This document shows, in pieces, positions 1 through 10,060 of a stretch of 64,000 nt of DNA (within the stretch, counting starts at the first letter, position 1; each line of letters opens with the position of its first letter). Below the pieces are notes generated by a model. The model saw nothing but the letters and a program-made list of their open reading frames with translations, made no database searches and had not been told where the DNA came from. The position numbers and the translations under genes are program-made. The DNA lies in the NCBI GenBank assembly GCA_019802505.1, contig JAFMOC010000378.1:609501-673500 (forward strand), given 5' to 3'. This DNA is from Corydoras sp. C115. Taxonomy: Eukaryota > Chordata > Actinopteri > Siluriformes > Callichthyidae.

Positions 1-51
1 ACACACACACAATGTATTAAATAGCAGCAATTTGATCTTTGGTATCAGAAG

Positions 52-401
52 TCATTCATTCATTCATTATCTCCCGCTTTATCCTCTATTAGGGTCGCGG
101 TGGGGTTCCCCATGCCCATCCAGGGGAGAACGTCTCGGGCGCTGGGCAGATAGACCCAGGACAGGGCGCCAATCTATCACTGGGCACACACTCACTCACA
201 CAGACACACTCTATACGGGGCAATTTGGAGAATTCAATTGACTTGATCCATGTTTTTGGACTGTGGGAGGAAACCGGGGAACCCATAGGAAACCCACGCA
301 GACACGGGGAGAACATGGAAACTCCACACAGATGGGGATTCGAACCGGGAATCCCTAGCGCTGAGAGGAGAACATGCTAACCACTAAGCCACCGTGCCGC
401 C
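52..401 (-). repeat. V-SINE-like tRNA-derived SINE, full length
   Basis: Reference copy for the dominant repeat of this window. On its sense (minus) strand the head reads like a tRNA: an A-box-like TGGCTTAGTGGTTAGC and a B box GGTTCGAATCC. A conserved core follows (TTTCCTCCGGGTTCTCC, TTTCCTCCCACAGTCC), then a GTGT-rich stretch, a variable C-run before CGACCCTAATAGAGGATAAA, and a GAATGAATG or GGATGGATG tail. The layout matches the V-SINE/DANA group of fish SINEs. This copy has a perfect 12-bp target-site duplication, TGGTATCAGAAG, at 40-51 and 402-413, so its limits are certain. ORFs inside it are not genes. Confidence 0.9.
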
Positions 402-550
402 TGGTATCAGAAGTGTGTGTTTTTAATTGTTTAAATGTGTATGTGTACATACGTGAGCTTATCTGTGTGTGTTTATGTGTGTATAAGTACAGACCTGCGA
501 GTGTGTGCATGTGTTTGTTTACATATTTCTGTGTGTGTTTGTTTGTTTGT

Positions 551-786
551 TTCCTCCGGGTTCTCCGGTTTCCTCCCACAGTCCAAAAACTGGATCAAGT
601 CAATTGAGTTCTCCAAATTGCCCCATATAGAGTGTGTCTGTGTGGGCCCAGCGATAGATTGCCCCCCTGTCCTGAGTGTATCTGCCCAGCGCCCAAAACG
701 TTCTACCCTGGATGGGCATGAGGAACCCCCCCCCCCCCCCCCCCCCGACGACCCTAATAGAGGATAAAACGGAAGCTAATGGATGG
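551..786 (+). repeat. SINE, 5'-truncated
   Basis: Begins in the conserved core and runs to the GGATGGATG tail. A 20-base C tract sits at 730-747. It lies in the intron just upstream of the gene C finger exon. Confidence 0.85.
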
Positions 787-853
787 ATGTTTAATTATTG
801 AGTAAGTTATTAATGTTGTAATGAAAGATTTTTACAAATTGTTCTCTAAACAG

Positions 854-1839
854 AAACTGGCCCCTTCGTGACCTCCGAACGTTCTCCCAACGACATGACC
901 AAGGAGGAAATCCATAACTGCTCAAGCTGTGGAGAAATCGTTTCTAACCTGAGTGAAGAGGACCACCACCAGTGTGCCAACATCAAAGCAAAGCAGCTGA
1001 GCTGCACACAGTGCGGCAAGAGCTTCGCAAACCAGACGGGTCTTAAATACCACCAGCGCATTCACACGGGCGAGAAGCCGTACTCCTGTTCGGAGTGCGG
1101 AAAGACCTTCACTTATCAGAGTAACCTCATAAAACATCAGCGCAGTCACACGGGAGAGAAACCCTACTCCTGCTCGCAGTGCGTAAAAAGGTTCACGTAT
1201 CGGAGTAATCTGAAACAACACCTGCGCATACACACCGGAGAGAAACCACACGCCTGCGCACACTGCGCCATGAGCTTTTATACCTCGTATGATCTGAAGA
1301 GCCACCAGCGCATTCACACCGGAGAGAAGCCGTATTTCTGCTCAGAGTGCGGAAAGAGCTTCACTAAGCAGAGCAATCTGAAAAAACACCAGCGCATTCA
1401 CACGGGAGAGAAACCATACACCTGCTCGCAGTGTGGCGTGAGTTTCACTCAGCAGAGCAATCTGAAAAACCACCAGCGCATTCACACCGGAGAGAAACCC
1501 TTCTCCTGCTCGCAGTGTGGGAGGAGCTTCTCGCAGCAGAGCACTCTCCAGAATCACCAGCGCATTCACACGGGAGAGAGACCCTACTCCTGCTCGCACT
1601 GTGGGAAGAGTTTCGTTTTCAAGGGCGACCTGAAGAACCACCTCCGTATTCACACCGGAGAGAAACCGTACTCCTGCGCGCATTGTGGGAAGAGTTTCAC
1701 CTTTAAGGGCGATCTAATGAACCACCAGAACATTCACACGGGAAACAAACCCTATTTCTGCTCAGAGTGCGGAAAGAGTTTTAACCAGCAGAGTAAACTG
1801 AATAAACACCAGCTCATTCACACCGGAGACAGGCCTTAA
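854..1839 (+). CDS. C2H2 zinc-finger protein, last exon (gene C)
   Basis: Probable nuclear DNA-binding transcription regulator. The exon follows acceptor TCTCTAAACAG (843-853) and opens with two codon bases, so it needs an upstream exon ending one base into a codon; that exon lies outside the window. A first residues E-T-G-P-F-V-T-S resemble the same region of gene D. A degenerate C-x2-C module near the start is followed by ten canonical C-x2-C-x12-H-x3-H fingers joined by H-T-G-E-K-P linkers, ending with a TAA stop. There is no ATG before the fingers, so this cannot be the start exon. The intron end matches that of gene F, so C and F are close paralogues. Confidence 0.85.
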
Positions 1840-1900
1840 CCGGCGAGTGAACGGACTGCATTCGTTTCCAACGTAGACGACACGCCGAGTTGGGTTACAT

Positions 1901-2231
1901 CATTCATTCATTCATTATCTCCCGCTTTATCCTCTATTAGGGTCGCGGGGGGGGGGGGGGTTCCCCTTGCCCATCCAGGGGAGAACGTCTCGGGCGCTGG
2001 GCAGATACACCCAGGACAGGGGGGCAATCTATCACTGGACACATACACACACTCTATATGGGGTAATTTGGAGAACTCAATTGTTTTTGGACTGTGGGAG
2101 AAAACTGGAGAACCCGGAGGAAACCCACACAGACAAGGGGAGAACGTGGAAACTCCACCCAGGTTGGGATTCGAACCGGGAATCCCTAGTGCTGAGAGGA
2201 GAACATGCTAAAGCACTAAGCCACCATGTTA
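1901..2231 (-). repeat. SINE, antisense
   Basis: Nearly full-length copy in the gene C 3' flank; slightly shortened in the middle. It abuts the next copy. Confidence 0.85.
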
Positions 2232-2234
2232 CCT

Positions 2235-2574
2235 TCATCCATCCATCATCTTCTGCTTTATCCTCTACTACGGTCGCAGGGTCCCCATACCCAATCAGGG
2301 AACGTTTCGGGTGCCGGGTAGATACACCCAGGACAGGACGCCAATCTTTAGCTGGGCACACACTCACTCGCACAGACACACTCTATATGGGGCAATTTGG
2401 AGAATTCGATCAACTTGATCCATGTTTTTGAACAGTGGGAGGAAACCGGGAACCCGGAGGAAACCCACGTGGACGCGGGGAGAACATGGAAACTCCACCC
2501 AGATGGGGATTCGAACCGGGAATCCCTAGCACTGAGAGAAGAACATGCTAAACCACTAAGCCACCATGCTGCCG
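2235..2574 (-). repeat. SINE, antisense, diverged
   Basis: Full-length antisense copy. The string GTTACAT occurs before the preceding copy (1893-1900) and again just after this one, suggesting the pair occupies one original target. Confidence 0.85.
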
Positions 2575-2582
2575 TGTTACAT

Positions 2583-2790
2583 CCCACAGTCCAAAAACAA
2601 AATTGAGTTCTCCAAATTGCCCCATATAGAGTGTGTCTGTTTGAGTGTGTGTGTGTGCCCAGCGATGGATTGGCGCCCTGTCCTGGGTGTATCTGCCCAG
2701 CGCCCGAGACGTTCTCCCCTGGATGGGAACCCCCCACCCCCCACTGCGACCCTAATAGAGGATAAAGCGGAAGATAATGGATGGATGAAA
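2583..2790 (+). repeat. SINE 3' part
   Basis: Begins at CCCACAGTCC and ends in GGATGGATG; the tRNA-like head is missing. Confidence 0.8.
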
Positions 2791-3420
2791 GAGTTTTCTG
2801 TTGACTTTTGTTGCTCTCATTGTCTTCGTCTCTCTCCGCCTTCCTCTCCTCCGTCTCTGTTAAATATTTGTCCATGTTGTCTCTTGAGGGTTTGTTCAGT
2901 ACACTTAACATCACTTGCTCTGTGAATCTTGTTATACGCCCTCCCAGGCACCGCACTGCGCCCCCCCCCTCCAGAGGGGCAGGCCCCACTATTTGAGAAG
3001 CACTGTTACATGAAGCTACAGCCAATATAATGACGGGTGTTTTTTAAAAACAGTTTTTTTTATTCTGAATCTTACTCATGTTGGAGATCCTGCAGTCGTA
3101 ATGGAAAAGAAATTCACGTTTGTGTATAACACTTAATTGTTAACGAATCTATAATTTCACGTAGTCCATTATTACAGTGTCGTTAGAAACGTATCTGGTG
3201 TTCACAAAGTATTTATATGTAGGATGTAATAAAATGTATTGGATTTTGTTATACATGAATTCATATGGATGTAAAGTATAATGAAAAGCCAGTATAGTGA
3301 ATCCTTCGTTATGCTGCGGTATCGTTAGTTGGTTTTATATTGCGTTTATTGTTTAGATGATGTATGACATCCTGGAACTGTAAGAAAACTAAATAATGTA
3401 ATAAAGCTTTTAAACATCAG
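2791..3420 (+). other. Gene C 3' flank with putative poly(A) end
   Basis: No coding sequence seen. The stretch 3290-3420 ends in ACTGTAAGAAAACT, AATAA-type signals near 3395-3405 and AAACATCAGC. The same end is found after gene F (53755-53845) and, inverted, at 25740-25860. I infer a shared ZNF 3'-UTR terminus. Confidence 0.45.
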
Positions 3421-3474
3421 CGCTTGTCGCCGGTCATTGTCCATCCATTTTCTGTGTAATCCTCTACTGGAGTT

Positions 3475-3496
3475 GGGGGGGGGGGGGGGGGGGGGG
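3475..3496. repeat. Poly-G tract
   Basis: About 22 consecutive G after GGAGTT, next to a short SINE-like fragment. Confidence 0.8.
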
Positions 3497-3517
3497 TTTA
3501 TGGCGCTGGGCAAATAC

Positions 3518-3840
3518 ATCCATCCATTATCTTCCGCTTTATCCTCTATTAGGGTCGTGGGGGGGGGTTCCCCATGCCCATCCAGGGGAGAACGTTTCGG
3601 GCGCTGGGCATATACACTCAGGACAGGGGGGCAATCTACCACTCGACACACACACTCACTCACACAGACACACTCTATATGGGGCAATTTGGAGAACTCA
3701 AGTTTTTGGACTGTGGGAGGAACCTGAAGGAAACCCACACGGACACGGGGAGAACATGGAAACTCCACCCAGATTGGGATTCGAACCGGGAACCCCTAGC
3801 ACCGAGAGGAGAACATGCCAACCACTAAGCCACCATGCTG
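3518..3840 (-). repeat. SINE, antisense
   Basis: Copy with a short deletion in the middle. First of three antisense copies in a row. Confidence 0.85.
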
Positions 3841-4170
3841 CCCTTTATATTTTATTTATCCATCCATTATCTTTGGGGGGTTCCCCATGCCCATCCAGGG
3901 GAGAACGTGTCGGGCGCTGGGCAGATACACCCAGGACAGGGGGGCAATCTACCACTCGACACACAGACTCACTCACACAGACACACTCTACATGGGGCAA
4001 TTTGGAGAACTCAATTGACCTTGATCCAAGTTTTTGGACTGTGGGAGGAGCCCGGAGGAAACCCACACGGACACGGAGAGAACATTGAAACTCCACCCAG
4101 ATTGGGATTCGAACTGGGAACCCCCTAGCGCTGAGAGGAGAACATGCCAAACCACTAAGCCACCATGCTG
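3841..4170 (-). repeat. SINE plus flank, tandem unit 1
   Basis: Starts with the non-SINE string CCCTTTATATTTTATTTATC and then an antisense SINE. The same string and SINE recur 330 bp later, so SINE and flank were duplicated together. Confidence 0.8.
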
Positions 4171-4508
4171 CCCTTTATATTTTATTTATCCATCCATTAT
4201 CTTTGGGGGGTTCCCAATGCCCATCCAGGGGAGAACGTTTCGGGCGCTGGGCAGATACACCCAGGACAGGGGGGCAATCTACCACTCGACACACACACTC
4301 ACTCACACAGACACACTCTATATGGGGAAATTTGGAGAACTCAATTGACTTGATCCATGTTTTTGGACTGTGGGAGGAAACCGTAGAACCCGGAGGAAAC
4401 CCACGCGGACACGGGGAGAACATGGAAACTCCACCCAGATGGGGATTCGAACCAGGAATCCTTAGCACTGAGAAGAGAACATGCTAAACCACTAAGCCAT
4501 CGTGCCAT
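4171..4508 (-). repeat. SINE plus flank, tandem unit 2
   Basis: Second copy of the 330-bp unit. Both copies share the shortened tail junction ATTATCTTTGGGGGG. Confidence 0.8.
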
Positions 4509-4824
4509 CCTTATATATATATACCTTATATTCATTGTCCAATGCCTCCACAGGGACCCCCTTTCGGTGTGTTCAGAATTATTAACCCCCTGAACCCTCA
4601 GACTGGATGCAATGTAGTGAACAGACATGGGAGTGCAACGCCCAACCTGATCACCAGCGCTCCTCGTGAATACAGCCACCAGAGAACTAGTTATTGCTAA
4701 GGGGGCACACGCACAGGCCAAAAAAATCTCACGTTTTCGGGAATGTGTTAAGATTCCGTGGGTTTGCTCCACAGTGTCACTTTCTTCATTTAGTGTTGTC
4801 TGAGGCGAGACCACTGGAAACAAA
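4509..4824. other. Region 3' of the small membrane-protein gene
   Basis: No supported gene and no recognisable repeat. It may be distal 3' UTR or intergenic. Confidence 0.3.
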
Positions 4825-4843
4825 TCATCTCTTATTTATAAGA

Positions 4844-4849
4844 TTTATT
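4844..4849 (-). terminator. Putative poly(A) signal AATAAA
   Basis: AATAAA on the minus strand about 130 bases after the stop of the membrane-protein reading frame at 4979. Confidence 0.4.
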
Positions 4850-4978
4850 TGCAAGCGATGCTTTAGAAGAGTTTGGACACTTTTAGTTACCAACCGTCTG
4901 AGAGCAAACTTTTGTTCGTCATGAAGCAAATAAACCAAGCGTTGGAGAATACACACAAGTTTGAGTCTGTTTCTGAAG

Positions 4979-5278
4979 TTAGAATAAGCTGCACGTCTCC
5001 ATCGGCCTTCCTTGCGCTTCAGGCATGACGACCTGAATCGGATGTCTGGGATGCGAGGGAATACTGAACACGGTTGCTCCTTGTTTTTGAATGACCGAAG
5101 GAAAGGGGTATCCAAAAGGGTACACAGGCGTGACCTCGGCTCGCTCCGAACAACATTTCTTGCGCCAGCAGCAAAAGCAGCAGAGAACCTTCAGCGACAC
5201 CAACTGCAAAGAAGCTGTGAGTACCAACACGATGAAAAGCAGCTCGTAGGTTGTCAGATCCCACGATGTTAACGCCAT
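4979..5278 (-). CDS. Small single-pass membrane protein, unrecognised
   Basis: A 99-residue frame starting in good context (CAGTCATGG). The exon begins at 5313 after a polypyrimidine tract and TTTTTTCTAG, so there is a spliced 5' leader. Residues 13-32 form one strong hydrophobic helix (LLFIVLVLTASLQLVSLKVL). A cysteine/basic patch C-C-F-C-C-W-R-K-K-C-C follows directly, as in palmitoylated juxtamembrane segments. The tail holds P-V-Y-P-F-G-Y-P-F-P, resembling short proline/tyrosine adaptors. A poly(A) signal lies downstream. I do not recognise the family. Acceptor, start context, helix and poly(A) together favour a real gene over chance. Confidence 0.5.
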   Translation of the reverse strand: MALTSWDLTTYELLFIVLVLTASLQLVSLKVLCCFCCWRKKCCSERAEVTPVYPFGYPFPSVIQKQGATVFSIPSHPRHPIQVVMPEAQGRPMETCSLF

Positions 5279-5361
5279 GACTGCAACTGCTGACTCGGCG
5301 CAAAATTATTCACCTAGAAAAAAAAATATATAGTTAGTTCAACAATGTACTTCATTACTTT

Positions 5362-5715
5362 ATTCATTCATTATCTCCCGCTTTATCCTCTATTAGGGTC
5401 GCGGGGGGGTTCCCCATGCCCATCCAGGGGAGAACATTTCGGGCCCCGGGCAGAAACACCCAGGACAGGGCGCCAATCCATCACTGGGCACACAGTCACA
5501 CAGACACGCACACAGACACACTCTATATGGGGCAATTTGGAGAAGTCAATTGACTTGATCCATGTTTTTGGACTGTCGGAGGAAACCGGAGAACCCGGAG
5601 GAAACCCACGGGGACACGGGGAGAACATGGAAACTCCACCCAGATGGAGATTCGAACCGGGAATCCCTAGTGCTGAGAGGAGAACATGCTAAACCACTAA
5701 GCCACCGTGCCGCCC
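5362..5715 (-). repeat. SINE, antisense, full length
   Basis: Flanked by imperfect duplications ACAATGTACTTC (left) and ACATTGTACTTC (right). It lies in the presumed 5' intron of the membrane-protein gene. Confidence 0.85.
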
Positions 5716-5830
5716 ACATTGTACTTCGAATAATAAAAACATATTTTGAGAGATTGATGCCATTAATATGTGAACAGCTTTACTGTATTCAACAACTTCA
5801 AACAGATTTTAAAAGAAGAGTTGCTCTTTA

Positions 5831-6175
5831 GGGCCGCACGGTGGCTTAGTGGTTTAGCATGTTCTCCTCTCAGCGCTAGGGATTCCCGGTTCGAATCCCA
5901 ATCTGGGTGGAGTTTCCATGTTCTCCCCGTGTCTGCGTGGGTTTCCTCCGGGTTCTCCGGTTTCCTCCCACAGTCCAAAAACATGGATCAAGTCAATTGA
6001 GTTCTCCAAATTGCCCCATATAGAGTGTGTCTGTGTGAGTGAGTGTGTGTCCAGCAATAGATTGGTGCCCTGTCCTGGGTGTATCTGCCCAGCGCCCAAA
6101 CGTTCTCCCCTGGATGGGCCCCCCCCCCCATGAACCAAATAAAGGATAAAGCAGAAGATAATGAATGGGTGGATG
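5831..6175 (+). repeat. SINE, full length
   Basis: Perfect 13-bp target-site duplication GAGTTGCTCTTTA at 5818-5830 and 6176-6188. Confidence 0.9.
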
Positions 6176-6191
6176 GAGTTGCTCTTTAAAT

Positions 6192-6498
6192 TGGGGGGGG
6201 GGGGTTCCCCATGCCCATCAAGGGGAGAACATTTCGGGCCCTGGGCAGATACATCCAAGACAAGGCGCCAATCTATCACTTGGCACGCTCACACACACAC
6301 ACACACACACAAACACCCTACAGTATATAGGGCAATTAAGAGCATTCCATGTACCTTAAATCCATGTTTTTAGACTGGGAGGGAGGAAGCCCAAGCGGAC
6401 ATGGGGAGAATATCAAAATTCCACCTAGATTGGGATTCGAACCTGCATCCCCAGCGTGAAAAGATGAAAGTGCTGACCACTAAGCCACTGTGCAACCC
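6192..6498 (-). repeat. SINE, antisense, diverged
   Basis: Older copy with many substitutions and an expanded CA stretch at 6292-6311. Confidence 0.75.
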
Positions 6499-6504
6499 TC
6501 AAGG

Positions 6505-6697
6505 TCAATCAAATGCTCTAAATTGCCCCAAATTGTCTGTGTTTGTCTGAGTGAGTGTGCCCAGCAATAGACTGGGTGTCCTGTATCTGGGTGTATCTGC
6601 CCAGCACCCGAAATGTTCTCCCCTGGATTGGCATGGGAACCCCACCCACTCCACCCCCAGTAGAGGATTAAGTGGAATGAATGAATGAATGAATGCT
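6505..6697 (+). repeat. SINE 3' part, diverged
   Basis: Starts in the middle of the element and ends in a GAATGAATG tail. Confidence 0.7.
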
Positions 6698-7210
6698 TCA
6701 ATTCCTTACAAGTTTTACCCTGTAAACATGTTGAGGCCATATTTGTATTTGTGACATTATAAAGTACATAAGTAAATGAATTTAATGTTGTACCTGCCTG
6801 TAACTAACAGGTTAAATATCTACCACCCCTCAGTTATACGCGACTGAACGCCACCGTTCTTTGTGACGTGTGCTGTTACCTAGGTAACGGTAAGATTCCA
6901 AAGTCACAGAGCATTGTTGTGATGACATCATAATGGTTAATAGAATGAACAATCGAAACGACGTGCTGTTTTCAGTGTTGCCAGCTTAGTGACTTTTCAG
7001 ATCCCATTGCAACTTGTTTCTTAAAAAGTGACTGTTGACAAATCGAAAACTTTTTCTGGACTCTGTTTGAGGACAAACATGTTCTTGGGTTCTTGTCCTC
7101 TGAGAGCGGCGGGTACTGCCCTGAGCTCCGTTCAGTGTTCAGTCTCACAGTCAGAGCAGATCCACACTGAAAACCAACTTGGAAGCCAATTATTTAGTAG
7201 AATAATAAAG
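6698..7210. other. Gene-free stretch with a promoter-like core
   Basis: No gene recognised. It holds an RFX-type palindrome at 6875-6888, TGACGTG just before it and TGATGACATCAT about 40 bases after it, so it may be a promoter. Confidence 0.35.
6875..6888. promoter_or_regulatory. RFX X-box-like palindrome
   Basis: GTTACCTAGGTAAC is a perfect 14-bp palindrome and fits the RFX consensus GTNRCC-N(0-3)-RGYAAC. CRE-like TGACGTG and TGATGACATCAT flank it. X-boxes mark ciliary and MHC-type promoters; the target gene is not identified. Confidence 0.5.
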
Positions 7211-7211
7211 A

Positions 7212-7540
7212 GCGGCACGGTGGCTTAGCAGTTTAGCATGTTCTCCTCTCAGCGCTAAGGATTCCTGGTTCGAATCCCCATCTGGGTGGAGTTTCCATGT
7301 TCTCCTGCGTCTGTGTGGGTTTCCTCCGGGTTCTCCGGTTTCCTCCCACAGTCCAAATACATGGATCAAGTCAATTGAATTCTAGAGTGTGTCTGTGTGA
7401 GTGAGTGTGTGCCCAGCGATGGATTGCCCCCCTGTCCTGGGTGTATCTGCCCAGCGCCCGAAACGTTCTCCCCTGGATGGGCATGGGGAACCCCCCCGCG
7501 ACCCTAATATTGGATAAAAGCGGAAGATAATGAATGAATA
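7212..7540 (+). repeat. SINE, shortened
   Basis: Lacks part of the middle. It is followed by the 48-bp flank that is repeated after the next copy. Confidence 0.85.
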
Positions 7541-7590
7541 AATATTTTGGTCACCTTATATAATTTGCATTGTTTGTGTTGGTGGGCGTG

Positions 7591-7957
7591 GGCGGCACGG
7601 TGGCTTAGGGGTTTAGCATGTTCTCCTCTCAGCGCTAGGGATTCCCGGCTCGAATCCCCATCTGGGTGGAGTTTCCATGTCCTCCCCGTGTCCGCGTGGG
7701 TTTCCTCTGGGTTCTCCGGTTTCCTCCCACAGTCCAAAAACATGGATCAAGTCAATTGAGATCTCCAAATTGCCCCATATAGAGTGTGTCTGTGTGAGTG
7801 AGTGTGTACCCAGCAATAGATTGCCCCCCTGTCTTGGGTGTATCTGCCCAGCGCCCGAAACGTTCTCCCCTGGATGGGCATGGGGAACCCCCCCCCCCTC
7901 CCCCCCCGCGACCCTAATAGAGGATAAAGCGGAAGATAATGGATGAATGAATTAATG
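7591..7957 (+). repeat. SINE bounded by a 48-bp direct repeat
   Basis: The 48-bp flanks at 7541-7588 and 7958-8005 differ at about one base. That is too long for a normal target-site duplication and suggests duplication of a SINE-plus-flank unit. Confidence 0.85.
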
Positions 7958-8019
7958 AATATTTTGGTTACCTTATATAATTTGCATTGTTTGTGTTGGT
8001 GGGCGGTGCCCTTAACATG

Positions 8020-8125
8020 CGTTCGCGTTCCTGATTGGTTAAAATTCAAACAGCCCGCCTCTCCCCCGATAACAGACAACACAGCCGTCCAATGGCAGAT
8101 TATAAAACACGCGTTAAAACTGGAG
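8020..8125 (+). promoter_or_regulatory. CCAAT/TATA promoter-like segment
   Basis: Contains an inverted CCAAT box (GATTGGTT), a GC-rich CCCGCCTCTCCCCC, a direct CCAAT (GTCCAATGG) and TATAAAAC within about 80 bases. The order resembles a compact RNA polymerase II promoter. No recognisable gene follows, and the downstream text merges into a dispersed repeat. Confidence 0.3.
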
Positions 8126-8212
8126 TCTAACTTTCAACAACAACGGACACCTGAAAATGAACGAAATTGCGGGACCGTCCCGAACAAAGCGGGACATCTG
8201 GTCACCCTATTT

Positions 8213-8247
8213 TGGATAAAAGCGTCTGCTAAATGTAAATGTATTCC
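8213..8247 (-). repeat. Short dispersed repeat fragment
   Basis: GATAAAAGCGTCTGCTAAAT matches, in the opposite sense, the segment at 12588-12635. It is a common fish repeat tail. Confidence 0.5.
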
Positions 8248-8375
8248 ATTCCATTTAATCTCCATATAACGCGTTTGGAAAGACAAAAAACACAACAATA
8301 AATAACCTTGAAAATGATATTTATGTTTGAAGATGATCGTGAACAGGTTTTTGGTGAAGACTTCAAAAAATTGAA

Positions 8376-8447
8376 CTCCCCGTCGGGGAATCGAACCCCG
8401 GTCTTCCGCGTGACAGGCGGAGATACTGTCCACTATACTAACGAGGA
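8376..8447 (-). tRNA. tRNA-Asp (GTC)
   Basis: A 72-base gene with the vertebrate tRNA-Asp start TCCTCGTTAGTATAGTGG, anticodon GTC within CCTGTCACG, B box GGTTCGATTCC and a 7-bp acceptor stem. A T6 polymerase III terminator lies a few bases 3'. The top of the anticodon stem is T-A where I expect C-G from the usual vertebrate gene, and pairing is kept. Its upstream 190-220 bases and its 3' flank match the copy at 62087, so gene and flanks were duplicated together. Confidence 0.95.
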
Positions 8448-8629
8448 ACACATGTAATCCAGTCCTCTAAACTTCACATATTACTGAGACCACGAGCAGA
8501 CCAGCCGTATGTTTTCATTTGTAGTGTATTTTATTTGTTTTATTAGTTTATTGTTTTATCTGTGGTTGGTATTTAACAAACGCCACCGTTTTCTTCAAGA
8601 CAAGCGCAGACTGTCCACTTTTCTAACGC

Positions 8630-8665
8630 GAAATGTGGTTTAAACGCGCCCTCTGGTGGTCAGTA
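8630..8665 (+). promoter_or_regulatory. CTCF-like site upstream of tRNA-Asp
   Basis: GCGCCCTCTGGTGGTCAG resembles the CTCF core. The same sequence recurs at 61871-61906, again about 190 bases upstream of a tRNA-Asp gene. Confidence 0.4.
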
Positions 8666-8754
8666 TTACAAAAAGAAAAATCGAATGGTTTAAATCGTCA
8701 ATATAAGATATTTATTTCTATAAACCAAATAAAGTAACATCACTGGATATTTAA

Positions 8755-8820
8755 TGAATCAGAATACGTTATTAATCCCCGAGGCAAACTGCAGTTAGTG
8801 TAAGCAATAATAAGCACATC
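8755..8820. repeat. LINE 3'-tail fragment
   Basis: TTATTAATCCCCGAGG resembles the common fish LINE tail of the type TTATTGATCCCCGAGG. Short and diverged. Confidence 0.35.
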
Positions 8821-8930
8821 AAAATTAAAAAGCAGAAGAATGAGATGCAATAATACAAAATGCGAAATAATACAAAATACAATAATAAGTGAAGAGGTAA
8901 GTTATATTTAAATTATAAGATGATATTAAG

Positions 8931-9273
8931 GGCGGCATGGTGGCTTAGTGGTTTAGCACGTTCGCCTCTCAGCACTAGGGATTCCCGGTTCGAATCCCCA
9001 TCTGGGTGGAGTTTCCATGTTCTCCCCGTGTCCGCGTGGGTTTCCTCCGGGTTCTCCGGTTTCCTCCCACAGTCCAAAAACATGGATCAAGTCAATTGAA
9101 TTCTCAAAATTGCCCCATATAGAGTGTGTGTGTGTGTGTGTGTGCCCAGCGATGGATTGGCGCCCTGTCCTGGGTGTATCTGCCCAGCGCCTGAGATGTT
9201 CTCCCCGGGATGGGCATGGGGAACCCCACCGCGACCCTAATAGAGGATAAAGTGGAAGATAATGAATGAATGG
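8931..9273 (+). repeat. SINE, full length
   Basis: Imperfect flanking repeat ATATTAAG / ACATTAAG. It lies just upstream of the gene A promoter. Confidence 0.88.
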
Positions 9274-9354
9274 ACATTAAGTGTTACATTATGTATTTTA
9301 CTCGTTTATTTTTAAGGAACATTAACGGTCACAAACGTCTGCACCTCCACACAA

Positions 9355-9485
9355 TAGGTGGCGGTATTGCACTAACATGGAATCCCAACCGCAAATAACA
9401 AGAAGAGAAAAATAGAAAGGAAGCAAGAACACAGAAACAGCTCGTGAACTGAAGCTTTATGTAAATAAATTTAAATATCATCATC

Positions 9486-9524
<39 letters not shown>

Positions 9525-9546
9525 GGATTAAATCCAGATCATCAAG
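9355..9546 (+). promoter_or_regulatory. Gene A promoter block and 5'-UTR exon
   Basis: Opens with TAGGTGGCGGTATTGCAC (9355-9372), followed by TGGAATCCCAACC. This block recurs before genes B, D, F and H. A transcribed leader probably includes the ATC repeat at 9479-9522 and ends at donor CAAG|GTGAGATT (9546/9547). The first coding exon follows at 9797. Confidence 0.55.
9479..9522. repeat. (ATC)n microsatellite
   Basis: Trinucleotide run in the 5' leader of gene A. A related, interrupted run is in the gene B leader at 19385-19470. Confidence 0.9.
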
Positions 9547-9796
9547 GTGAGATTCTTTATTAAAGGTTTATTGTGTGTGAATGATCAGGATGTAAACAAA
9601 ACTGCTGAAGGGGGATTGATTTGAAAGATCTTATTCATTATGACGTCATTTACAATATTAATGACGTTAAGGGTTAATGAGAATGATCTGTCATCAGAGA
9701 CAATACAATGTAAAGTTACATGTTTATGATTTTCGTTGTTATAACTCTGTCGTCATAACAACCCACTTTATTTTAACTTTATTTATTCTGAATAAG

Positions 9797-9875
9797 GTGG
9801 TGGGAGTGATGGAGCCTATCCCAGCACTCATTCAGCCCAAAGAGGAGCAACACACTGAAGAGGTCACCTGTCCAG
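9797..9875 (+). CDS. Gene A first coding exon, N-terminal peptide
   Basis: A 79-nt exon between acceptor GAATAAG and donor CCAG|GTGAGA. ATG at 9809 opens 22 residues beginning M-E-P-I-P-A-L-I and containing P-K-E-E, then T-C-P, and the exon ends one base into a codon. The twin exon of gene B (19746-19824) encodes the same 22 residues. It joins the 12367 exon (phase 1 in, phase 2 out) and then the 15431 finger exon, giving a 410-residue protein with no stop. The phase fit across three exons is the main evidence. Confidence 0.6.
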
Positions 9876-9982
9876 GTGAGATAGCTGACCAACATGACGT
9901 CATGATTCTATATATCATATATATATAATCAAAAATTATTTAGCATATATAAGCTGAAATTAAAATAACAATTCTCATATAC

Positions 9983-9984
<2 letters not shown>

Positions 9985-10051
<67 letters not shown>
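9985..10051. repeat. (AT)n microsatellite
   Basis: About 65 bases of TA repeat just before a SINE, in gene A intron. Confidence 0.9.
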
Positions 10052-10055
<4 letters not shown>

Positions 10056-10060
10056 CTAAG

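Noticed and set aside
922..1317. Long antisense frames opposite the zinc-finger exons
   Set aside because: They are mirror frames caused by the regular finger repeat and codon bias; the same shadows appear opposite every finger exon.
2348..3025. A 225-residue minus-strand frame and many similar 60-160-residue frames
   Set aside because: They are translations of the SINE, recur with the same peptides (for example F-S-P-G-W-A-W-G-T-P) in dozens of places, and are not conserved beyond the repeat.
3034..3065. T-rich run near 3040 as a retroposon tail
   Set aside because: No matching element body or duplication could be found on either side.
5831..5905. Heads of the SINE copies as tRNA genes
   Set aside because: They keep A and B boxes but do not fold as a full cloverleaf with an acceptor stem, and are joined to the SINE body.
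7541..8005. 48-bp repeat as a SINE target-site duplication
   Set aside because: Other copies here have 11-13-bp duplications; 48 bases fits duplication of a larger unit.
8158..8269. A short peptide after the CCAAT/TATA segment
   Set aside because: The downstream text is a dispersed repeat (GCGGGACATCTGGTCACC, then a known repeat tail), so the frame is not supported.
9329..9523. Poly-methionine frame
   Set aside because: It is the reverse strand of the ATC microsatellite in the gene A leader.
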